A model generated the notes under the pieces. That model worked only from the letters and a program-made list of their open reading frames with translations, had not been told where the DNA came from and made no database searches. Below are positions 44,834 to 55,079 of a stretch of DNA of 64,000 nucleotides, piece by piece. The first letter of the stretch is position 1. Each line of letters begins with the position of its first letter. Source of the stretch: Branchiostoma lanceolatum. Taxonomy: Eukaryota; Chordata; Leptocardii; Amphioxiformes; Branchiostomatidae. Where the stretch lies: positions 18,729,501 to 18,793,500 of the forward strand of contig NC_089726.1 of the NCBI RefSeq assembly GCF_035083965.1, read 5' to 3'. The position numbers and the translations under genes were made by a program.

Positions 44834-47197
44834 AGTATGGGGTGGGGGGCGTAACTTTGGTCAGCTATTACTCCCTAACCATGAATGAGAAAGTAAAGTG
44901 ATTTCATTTCCTCAAATACCCGCCAAGTGCCCTATCGTTTGAATGTAAAGTTTGAAAATTCTGATAAAGAGATTGAATTTTAGACCGGAGCACTGAATTG
45001 GTCTATAATGCTTTATAAGTATGGGGTGGGGGGCGTAACTTTGGTCAGCTATTACTCCCTAACCATGAATGAGAAAGTAAAGTGATTTCATTTCCTCAAA
45101 TATCCGCCAAGTGCCCTATCGTTTGAATGTAAAGTTTGAACATTCTGATAAAGAGATTGAATTTTAGACCGGAGCACTGAATTTGTCTATAATGCTTTAT
45201 AAGTATGATGTGGGGGCGTAACTTTGGTCAGCTATTACTCCCTAACCATGAATGAGAAAGTAAAGTGATTTCATTTCCTCAAATACCCGCCAAGTGCCCC
45301 ATCGTTTGAATGTAAAGTTTGAACATTCTGATAAAGAAATTGAATTTTAGACCGGAGCACTGAATTGGTCTATAATGCTTTATAAGTATGGGGTGGGGGG
45401 CGTAACTTTGGTCAGCTATTACTCCCTAACCATGAATGAGAAAGTAAAGTGATTTCATTTCCTCAAATACCCGCCAAGTGCCCTATCGTTTGAATGTTAA
45501 GTTTGAACATTCTGATAAAGAAATTGAATTTTAGACCGGAGCACTGAATTGGTCTATAATGCTTTATAAGTATGGGGTGGGGGCGTAACTTTGGTCAGCT
45601 ATTACTCCCTAACCATGAATGAGAAAGTAAAGTGATTTCATTTCCTCAAATACCCGCCAAGTGCCCTATCGTTTGAATGTAAAGTTTGAACATTCTGATA
45701 AAGAGATTGAATTTTAGACCGGAGCACTGAATTGGTCTATAATGCTTTATAAGTATGGGGTGGGGGGCGTAACTTTGGTCAGCTATTACTCCCTAACCAT
45801 GAATGAGAAAGTAAAGTGATTTCATTTCCTCAAATACCCGCCAAGTGCCCTATCGTTTGAATGTTAAGTTTGAACATTCTGATAAAGAAATTGAATTTTA
45901 GACCGGAGCACTGAATTGGTCTATAATGCTTTATAAGTATGGGGTGGGGGCGTAACTTTGGTCAGCTATTACTCCCTAACCATGAATGAGAAAGTAAAGT
46001 GATTTCATTTCCTCAAATACCCGCCAAGTGCCCTATCGTTTGAATGTAAAGTTTGAACATTCTGATAAAGAGATTGAATTTTAGACCGGAGCACTGAATT
46101 GGTCTATAATGCTTTATAAGTATGGGGTGGGGGCGTAACTTTGGTCAGCTATTACTCCCTAACCATGAATGAGAAAGTAACGTGATTTCATTTCCTCAAA
46201 TATCCGCCAAGTGCCCTATCGTTTGAATGTAAAGTTTGAACATTCTGATAAAGAGATTGAATTTTAGACCGGAGCACTGAATTGGTCTATAATGCTTTAT
46301 AAGTATGGGGTGGGGCGTAACTTTGGTCAGCTATTACTCCCTAACCATGAATGAGAAAGTAAAGTGATTTCATTTCCTCAAATACCCGCCAAGTGCCCTA
46401 TCGTTTGAATGTAAAGTTTGAACATTCTGATAAAGAAATTGAATTTTAGACCGGAGCACTGGATTGGTCTATAATGCTTTATAAGTATGGGGTGGGGCGT
46501 AACTTTGGTCAGCTATTACTCCCTAACCATGAATGAGAAAGTAAAGTGATTTCATTTCCTCAAATACCCGCCAAGTGCCCTATCGTTTGAATGTAAAGTT
46601 TGAACATTCTGATAAAGAGATTGAATTTTAGACCGGAGCACTGAATTGGTCTATAATGCTTTATAAGTATGGGGTGGGGCGTAACTTTGGTCAGCTATTA
46701 CTCCCTAACCATGAATGAGAAAGTAAAGTGATTTCATTTCCTCAAATACCCGCCAGGTGCCCTATCGTTTGAATGTAAAGTTTGAACATTCTGATAAAGA
46801 AATTGAATTTTAGACCGGAGCACTGAATTGGTCTATAATGCTTTATAAGTATGGGGTGGGAGCGTAACTTTGGTCAGCTATTACTCCCTAACCATGAATG
46901 AGAAAGTAAAGTGATTTCATTTCCTCAAATACCCGCCAAGTGCCCTATCGTTTGAATGTAAAGTTTGAACATTCTGACAAAGAGATTGAATTTTAGACCG
47001 GAGCACTGAATTGGTCTATAATGCTTTATAAGTATGGGGTGGGGGCGTAACTTTGGTCAGCTATTACTCCCTAACCATGAATGAGAAAGTAAAGTGATTT
47101 CATTTCCTCAAATACCCGCCAAGTGCCCTATCGTTTGAATGTAAAGTTTGAACATTCTGATAAAGAGATTGAATTTTAGACCGGAGCACTGAATTGG
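44834..47197. repeat. 183 bp satellite, 13 tandem copies
   Basis: CGTAACTTTGGTCAGCTATT recurs near 44850, 45034, 45217, 45401, 45584, 45768, 45951, 46134, 46316, 46498, 46680, 46863 and 47046, 182-184 bases apart. Copies are nearly identical; most length change is in the G run after AGTATGGGGTGGG. Copies 4-5 and 6-7 share a two-unit pattern (GTTAAG..AAATTG then GTAAAG..GAGATTG). The array ends abruptly in finger-coding sequence at about 47197. Confidence 0.95.
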
Positions 47198-47661
47198 CTA
47201 TTGTGTTTCAATCGATGGTTGTCCAAACTAGATCTGTCGCCTGCAGCATAGTCACACTGGTCACACTTGTAGGGTTTCTCTCCAGTATGAGTCCTCATGT
47301 GTATCGATAAGGCAGACCTGTGAGCTGTCCTGTACTCACACACTCCACACATGTAGGGTTTCTCGCCAGTATGAGTTCTCATGTGTCGGGATAATTGATA
47401 CCTCTGAGCTGCCCTGTACCCACACTCCTCACATATGTATGGTTTTTCACCCGTGTGTTTTAGGACATGCTTGTTCAAAGCAGATTTGTTACTGGCCGAA
47501 TAGTCACACTGATCACACTTGTAGGGTTTGTCTCCTGTATGATTTCTCATATGTTGGAATAAGTGGCCGCTATTAGCTGCCCTGTACCCACACTCCTCAC
47601 ACATGTAGGGTTTCTCACTGGTATGTTCTTGTTCATGGCATCCATTGTTGGAATCAGCCAT
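47176..47661 (-). CDS. C2H2 zinc-finger reading frame (ZNF D), 5 fingers, cut by the satellite
   Basis: It starts MADSNNGCHEQEHTSEKP (ATG at 47661; an in-frame ATG nine bases earlier gives MTAMADS) just after a conserved splice acceptor (CTTTCAG, minus strand, about 47673-47679). Five complete fingers follow: YMCEECGYRAANSGHLFQH to YKCDQCDYAAGDRSSLDNHRLKH. Where the next TGEKP linker should be, the frame enters the satellite and ends NSQFSAPV and stop. The last residues are therefore satellite-encoded. Paralogues have 6-14 fingers, so several are missing. The 5' end and acceptor are intact, so a truncated protein could still be made. Confidence 0.85.
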   Translation of the reverse strand: MADSNNGCHEQEHTSEKPYMCEECGYRAANSGHLFQHMRNHTGDKPYKCDQCDYSASNKSALNKHVLKHTGEKPYICEECGYRAAQRYQLSRHMRTHTGEKPYMCGVCEYRTAHRSALSIHMRTHTGEKPYKCDQCDYAAGDRSSLDNHRLKHNSQFSAPV

Positions 47662-47869
47662 AGCTGTCATGTCTGAAAGATTAGCATTTGATAAATTAGC
47701 CACGATCAGTATTATGGGAATCACTTAATTGTTTTTATCACACCTGTATTATCGTAATACAACAATGTTACAACAGAGAATAACAATGTGCTTGCTCGCT
47801 GTCAGTATGGCATGAATTTACCTTCTAGTTTCATGATAAACTGCAACAATTGAAGGTACATAATTTGAA

Positions 47870-48325
47870 GGTACAACTGAAGGGTGGCTGAGGAGTTTTG
47901 GGATGTTATTGAAAAAACCCTTTATAAACCTTCAGGTAGTTCTTTATAGCAAGGTTATAATTTATGCAAATTGGTATGACGTCATGATAACGTCATTAAG
48001 AGTTATAAGGCAACGCCCATTTTTAGAAAAAAGTCTCTCCTTGGCTTGTACTTCGATGTTTATCAATATTACTTTGCAGGAATGTACATGATAGTAATAC
48101 ATCAAGGATTTAGCGTGCCTATGTTTACATTTTGAAATGACGATTTTTAGCGAAATTTTATTTATTTATCAAAAATAAAAATTAAAAACCGCCAAAAATT
48201 ATCATTTCAAAATATATACATAGGCACGCATAATCCTTGATGTATAACTACCATGTACATTCCTGCAAAGTTGAAAAATGTTTATAAAGGGTTTTTTCAA
48301 TAACATGCCACCCTTCAGTTGTACC
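47870..48325. mobile_element. 456 bp fold-back MITE in the ZNF D flank
   Basis: The ends GGTACAACTGAAGGGTGGC and the complement pair. Inside, AAAAAACCCTTTATAAAC and GGAATGTACATGATAGTAAT also pair with complements near 48275 and 48255. TGAA on both sides may be the target duplication. The copies at 2860 and 13500 continue without it. No coding capacity. Confidence 0.72.
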
Positions 48326-48349
48326 TGAAGACAGTTAGTGTCTTATGCA

Positions 48350-49328
48350 ACGCGATGTCTTGAAGACAGTGGAGGTTTGTCACACACACAAATACATTGT
48401 ATACAATTACAAGCACATACATACATGCACACTCTCTCAGACAACTTAGGCCACGCCAATTCAATTTGTTGCTTCTCGGAATAGCCTGTCCTGTTTTTCT
48501 CATTTGAAAAAAAAAAAAAATGGGGCACTATTCCCATTCACAAATTTTAATATTTATTCTATTATAAAACTCAATAGCCACCAAAATGGATTATAAAGGC
48601 CTGCACATATCTCAAAAGTGTGGTCATATTGACCATAAGTCATACTTATTTACTTATCAAAACTATCTCTTAATGTCAATCCATATATTACATGACAAAA
48701 GGTTATTTTGTTACTGAAATTATAGTACTAGATCAAAGAAAGGGGTGCTTTGCATAAAATGTGCCATACAAAGCTGAAATTGGAATAATACTCTTATGTT
48801 ATGTAAACCCTTATCTTCACCCGACTACTTGCAAAAAATTGTACCCTTTTTTTCCCTGTCGCTCCGATTTTTTTCTGAAAAAAAATCCGAGAAGCAACAA
48901 ATTTTCCGGAAAGCCTTTCAAAGAGGGCGTGAAAAGCCGATACGCAGATTCTTTTGGCCTTTGAATCATTTATAGGTTGTATCCTATATATAACTCTCTA
49001 TCCAAACAGATTCGATTTTCTTATTTCAGTAGTCCACCCTACTATACTTTTCATCGCGCGGCGTCAAATCCAGTCACCTTTTGACCCTAACGCAATAGAA
49101 AATCCCATTGGCCGAATGCTGTGTTCTGCTAACATTTCTGTGTTACATTTTTTGGGGGTCAACATTTTGCCCCCCTCCCCACGAGCTAGTCAGTAGTGAG
49201 TAGGGCTCCTGAGGTCGGGCTATAGTACTGTTTAGGACGGAATCAAGTCAGACATTAAAGTAATATGTTCTACCTTACTTTTCTCCGTCTTTCGTACTCG
49301 TCAAAACACGACAAGTGCTGGAAAGACG
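48350..49328. repeat. ZNF-cluster upstream flank, copy 4 (left part)
   Basis: Follows copies 1 and 2 from GTGGAGGTTTGTCACACAC through AAGCCGATACGCAGATTC and TTTTGCCCCCCTCCCC to GGAAAGACG, where the hAT-like element begins. The matching right part resumes after the giant fold-back element at 58985. Confidence 0.75.
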
Positions 49329-50331
49329 TAGCCTGGTCCCAGTCTCTAGGGTCGGCTTAGTGGTGTTTTACCGGGCCAGTCAGTTTCTGATGGCCTTTCT
49401 ACCTCTGGCTGCCATCCTACTTCCGCTACACCCCACTTCTGCTGCCTTCCTACTTTTCCGCCGCCCCTAGAGACTGGCAGGGTGTCAATACGGGCCTGAT
49501 TCAAGGCGCATGAGATTGATGCGCCCAATGGGAACAGAGCAGACTGATCTAATTATTCCACTGAGCTCTGATTGGCGCGCCAGGTTGGCGCGCGTTTTCA
49601 GCTGTTCGGTCCCTCTGCTCATTACCATATCTAACATGGCCGCCATCTAAGACGAGCGACGCACGCGCGCACCACAAGGCTGCAGAAAACATTGTTTCTA
49701 AGGCTCTCTTGTTGCTAAACTAGCTTAAAATCTGAGCTATACTGGGTCCCCAATGCCCCTCTGATCTCATGGCTGTCACTCTGGAAATTAGCGTGAAAGG
49801 ACAGCTGTTTACAGTCATCGTCAACATGTCGCTATCAGAACAACAATACCCGTGAGATTTTCGGGCGGCCGAGCAAGATCTTGATTATCACGATATTTCA
49901 GTTTGTATGGATTGGAGAATTGGGAACAACAACCTTTGGTATTTAGTTGTGCTTCTAAACAAGGTATAGATTGATCCCTGGTGAACACAAAAGAGCACAT
50001 TGCTACTGAGTACGTGATGCAACCAAGGAGGTTTAATCAACTGACATGTTCCGCTAGCCAATTATCCTACACAAACAGATCCTGATTCGCCGCTGTGGGC
50101 AGCGCCTATGTCCAATCGCGCTGTCAGACCGCGAGACACCCGGCGCTGGGAGGGCCATAAATCGAGAGGATTTTCTATTATATCCGACCATACCGTCGGT
50201 GCCGAACTAATTAATCCAAGGCCGTAAACAACACCCCGAGCGGGCTAAGCTGTCTGGGCGGGTGAGGGTCACTCACATGTACAGTGCCGTAGAGATATCG
50301 GGGAGGCACCGAGGGTATGGATTCCAGGCTA
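49329..50331. mobile_element. 1003 bp hAT-like non-autonomous element
   Basis: Short inverted ends TAGCCTGG / CCAGGCTA are flanked by perfect 8-base duplications GAAAGACG (49321-49328 and 50332-50339). In the duplicated flanks near 4078 and 14336 GAAAGACGTGGCC is single, so those are empty sites. The interior has a small inverted pair (AGTCTCTAGGG / CCCTAGAGACT) and no transposase. The 8-base duplication suggests hAT. Confidence 0.75.
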
Positions 50332-50782
50332 GAAAGACGTGGCCGCTCCTATCCACCGACCTGAAGTTAGCAGCCCTTTCGGCAGCCGATTCCAGCAGCC
50401 GATTCAACAGCCCATTCCAGCAGCCGATTCAGCTATAGGAAAGCTAGCAGCTGATTCGGATGCACCGATACTCACTATATTTGAGTATTTATTTGATTCA
50501 TCGGGTTTTTCGCCGTGAATGTGGACAAAATAGATAAAAGATCTCTTCCGTGAAGACTCGGGTCTATACTTTGAAAGTCAGGTTATTTTAAATGGAAAAA
50601 AACACAGAAAAACAACAACAAATAACCATCAGAGCGACACCTACTGGAAAATGTGTGAATTGCAGTTAAACTTAAACGCCTGGTAGTTGTGACTACCACC
50701 TTTAAGAGAAACACAAGTGAACGTGTCCAAATTTACCTGCGGGATTTAATTCCCTCAAGAATTATTTAATTTACCTCCCACA

Positions 50783-53310
50783 GGGACACTAATTGACTAC
50801 AAGAGACTACGATATCAAGATTTCCGTTTTATAGCTACTGTACTGAACAGATGGCTTTTAGGTTATAAACTAAATTAGGCAGGTGAACTTGGAAGGCATA
50901 ATATGATAGCTAACAATCTAGTGCATCTTCTTAAAGTTTCAAAATTTACCTGCCAGATTTAATTTACCTCCCACAGGGACACTAATTGACTACAAGAGAC
51001 TACGATATCAAGATTTCCGTTTTATAGCTACTGTACTAAACAGATGGCTTTAAGCTAATAAACAAAATTAGGCAGGTAAACTTGAAAGGCATAATATGAT
51101 AGCTAACAATCTAGTGCATCTTCTAAAAGTTTCAAAATTTACCTGCCAGATTTAATTAACCTCCCACAGGGACACTAATTGACTACAAGAGACTACGATA
51201 TCAAGATTTCCGTTTTATAGCTACTGTACTGAACAGATGGCTTTTAGGTTATAAACTAAATTAGGCAGGTGAACTTGGAAGGCATAATATGATAGCTAAT
51301 AATCTAGTGCATCTTCTTAAAGTTTCAAAATTTACCTGCAAGATTTAATTAACCTCCCCCAGGGACACTAATTGTCTACAAGAGACTACGATCTCAACAT
51401 TTCCGCTTTATAGCTAATGTACTGAACAGATGGCTTTAAGCTAATAAACGAAATTAGGCAGGTAAACTTGGAAGGCATGATATGATAGCTCACAATCTAG
51501 TGCATCTTCTAAAAGTTTCAAAATGTACTTGCCGGATTTAATTAACCTCCCACAGGGACACTAATTGACTGCAAGAGACTACGATCTCAAGATTTCCGCT
51601 TTATAGCTAATGTACTGAACAGATGGCTTTAAGCTAATAAACGAAATTAGGCAGGTAAACTTGGAAGGCATGATATGATAGCTCACAATCTAGTGCATCT
51701 TCTAAAAGTTTCAAAATGTACTTGCCGTATTTAATTAACCTCCCACAGGGACACTAATTGACTGCAAGAGACTACGATCTCAAGATTTCCGCTTTATAGC
51801 TACTGTACTAAACAGATGGTTTTTAGTTAATAAACAAAATTAGGCAGGTGAACTTGGAAGGCATAATGTGATAGTTATCATTCTAGTGCATCTTCTAAAA
51901 GTTTCAAACTTTACCTGCCACATTTAATTAACCTCCCACAGGGACACTAATTGACTACAAAACACCGCGATCTCAACATTTCCGTCTTATAACTACTGTA
52001 CTAAACAGATGGCTTTAAGCTAATAAACGAAATTAGGCAGGTGAACTTGGAAGGCATAATGTGATAGCTTACAATCTAGTGCATCTTCTTAAAGTTTCAA
52101 AATTTACCTGCCAGATTTAATTTACGTCCCATAGGGACACTAATTGAGTACAAGAGACTATAATCTCAAGATTTCCGCTTTATAACTGCTGTACTGAACG
52201 GATGGCTTTTAGCTAATAAACGAAATTAGGCAGGTGATCTTGGAAGGCATAATATGATAGCTGGCAATCTAGTGCATCTTCTAAAAGTTTCGAAGTTTAC
52301 CTGCCAGATTTAATTAGCATCCTACAGGGACACTAATTGAGTACAAAACACCACGATCACAAGATTTCCGCTATAAAGCTACTGTACTAAACAGATGGCT
52401 TTAAGCTAATAAACAAAATTAGGCAGGTAAACTTGAAAGGCATAATATGATAGCTAACAATCTAGTGCATCTTCTAAAAGTTTCAAAATGTACTTGCCGT
52501 ATTTAATTAACCTCCCACAGGGACACTAATTGACTGCAAGAGACTACGATCTCAAGATTTCCGCTTTATAGCTACTGTACTAAACAGATGGCTTTTAGTT
52601 AATAAACGAAATTAGGCAGGTGAACTTGGAAGGCATAATGTGATAGTTATCATTCTAGTGCATCTTCTAAAAGTTTTAAACTTTACCTGCCACATTTAAT
52701 TAACCTCCCACAGGGACACTAATTGACTACAAAACACCGCGATCTCAACATTTCCGTCTTATAACTACTGTACTAAACAGATGGCTTTAAGCTAATAAAC
52801 GAAATTAGGCAGGTGAACTTGGAAGGCATAATGTGATAGCTTACAATCTAGTGCATCTTTTAAAAGTTTCAAACTTTACCTGCCAGATTTCATTAACCTC
52901 CCACAGGGACACAAATTGTCTACCAGAGACGATGATCTCAAGATTTCCGCTTTATAGCTAATGCACTGAACAGATGGCTTTAAGCTAATAAACGAAATTA
53001 GGCAGGTAAACTTGGAAGGCATGATATGATAGCTCACAATCTAGTGCATCTTCTAAAAGTTTCAAAATGTACTTGCCGTATTTAATTAACCTCCCACAGG
53101 GACACTAATTGACTGCAAGAGACTACGATCTCAAGATTTCCGCTTTATAGCTACTGTACTAAACAGATGGTTTTTAGTTAATAAACAAAATTAGGCAAGT
53201 GAACTTGGAAGGCATAATATGATAGATAACAATCTAGTGCATCATGTAAAAGTATCAAAATTTACCTGCCGTATCTAATTTACCTCCCGCAGGGACAATA
53301 ATTGAATACA
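50783..53310. repeat. Left array: 14 units of exactly 193 bp
   Basis: GGGACACTAATTGA-type words start at 50783, 50976, 51169, 51362, 51555, 51748, 51941, 52134, 52327, 52520, 52713, 52906, 53099 and 53292, all 193 bases apart. Each unit holds AACAGATGGCTTT, AATTAGGCAGGTGAACTT, AATCTAGTGCATCTTCT and ACCTGCCAGATTTAATT. Confidence 0.95.
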
Positions 53311-54910
53311 AAACAATTCAGGTGGGAAGTTTAAAATCCTACACTCTCTTGCTTCATTGGTTTCTCCATTGGGGCAATCAAGAACCAGCAGGTAAGATTT
53401 GAAACGTTTAAAAGACAGTTTAGGTCGTTTGCAATCAAAGTATACCTTTCAAGTTTATCTGTCTAATTTAGTTTAGTAACAGTACACCCACTTTACATTT
53501 TCAATTTAGGTGGGAAGTTTAAAATGCTACCCTCTCCTACTTCATTAGTGTCCCCATTGGGTGCAAATTAGATCCGGCAAGTAAGATTTGAAGTGTTTAA
53601 AAGACAGTTTAGGCTGTTATCAATCAAAGTAAACCTTTCAAGTTTGTCTGCCTAATTTAGTTTAGTAACAGTATACCCGCTATACATTTTCAATTTAGGC
53701 GGGAAGTTAAAAATCCTCTTAAACACTCTCTTAATCTTACTTCATTAGTGTCCCCATGGGGGGCTATTAAGATCCGGCAGGTACGTTAGATTTGAAACGT
53801 TTTAAAGTCACTTTAGGCTGTTGGTAATCAAAGTATACCTTTAGAATTAACCTGTCTAATTTAGTTTAGTAACAATATACCCGCTTTACATTTTCAACTG
53901 AGGCGGGAAGTTTAAAATCCTGCCCTCTCATATTTAATTAGTGTCCTCATGGGGGGCAAATTAAATCCGGCAGGCAAGATTTGAAACGTTTAAAAGACAG
54001 TTTATGCTGTTATGAATCAAAGTATACCTTTCATGTTTACCTGCCTAATGTAGTTAAGTAACATTATACCCGTTTTACATATCCAACTGAGGCGGGAAGT
54101 TTAAAATCCTACCCTCTCTTGCTTCATTAGTGTCGCCATTGGGGGAAATTGGATCCGGCAGGTAAGATTTGAAACGTTTCAAAGACAGTTCAGCTTGTTG
54201 GCAATTAAAGTATACCTTTCAAGTTTACCTGCCTAATTCAGTTTAGTAACAGTATACCCGATTTACATTTTCAATTGAGGCGGGAAGTTTAAAATCCTAC
54301 CCTCTCCTACTTCAATAGTGTCACCATGGGGGGTGGGGCAATTTAGATCCGGTAGGCAAATTTTAAACATTTAAAAGAGTTAATGTTTAGGTTGTTGGCA
54401 ATCAAAGTGTACTTTTAGAATTAACCTGCCTAATTTGCTTTAGTAACAGTATGCCCGCATTACATTTTCAAATGAGGCGGTAAGTTTACAATCCTACACT
54501 CTTCTACTTCATTAGTGTCGCCATGGGGGGAAATTAGATCCGGCAGGAAAGATTTGAAACTTTTCAAAGACAGTTTAGGCTGTTATCAATCAAAGTTTAC
54601 CTTTCACGTTTACCTAACTAATTTAGTTTAGTAACAGCATACCCGTTTTACATATTCAACTGAGGCGGGAAGTTTCAAATCATACACTCTCTTACTTCAC
54701 TACTGTCCCCATGTTGGGCAAATTAGATCCGGCAGGTAAGGTTTGAAACGTTTAAAAGACAGCTTAGCTTGTTGGCAATCAAATTATACCGTTGAAGTTT
54801 ACCTGCCTAATTTAGTTTAGTAACAGTATACCCGCTTTACATTTTGAATTGAGGCGGGAAGTTTAAAATTCTACCCACTCCTACTTCATTAGTGTCTCCA
54901 TGGGGGGAAA
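53311..54910. repeat. Central array: about 9 diverged units of 188-204 bp
   Basis: GGGAAGTTTAAAATCCTACC recurs near 53324, 53512, 53701, 53905, 54094, 54282, 54479, 54667 and 54856. Units align to the 193 bp family through CATTAGTGTCCCCATGGGG, CCGGCAGGTAAGATTTGAAA and GTTTACCTGCCTAATTTAG, and read in the same direction as the right array. One further unit of this family (about 54911-55075) is inverted. Confidence 0.85.
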
Positions 54911-55079
54911 TTAAATACTCAACTGAGGCAACTTTGATTGATAACAGCCTAAACTGTGTTTTAAACGTTTCAGATCTTACCTGCCGGATCTTAATAGCCC
55001 CCCATGGGGACACTAATGAAGTAAGAGAGTGTAGGATTTTAAACTTCCCGCCTAAATCTTGATATTGTAGTCAGTTGTA

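Noticed and set aside
49600-49700. CpG-rich stretch as a gene promoter
   Set aside because: It lies inside the hAT-like element and no reading frame follows; it is more simply explained as element sequence.
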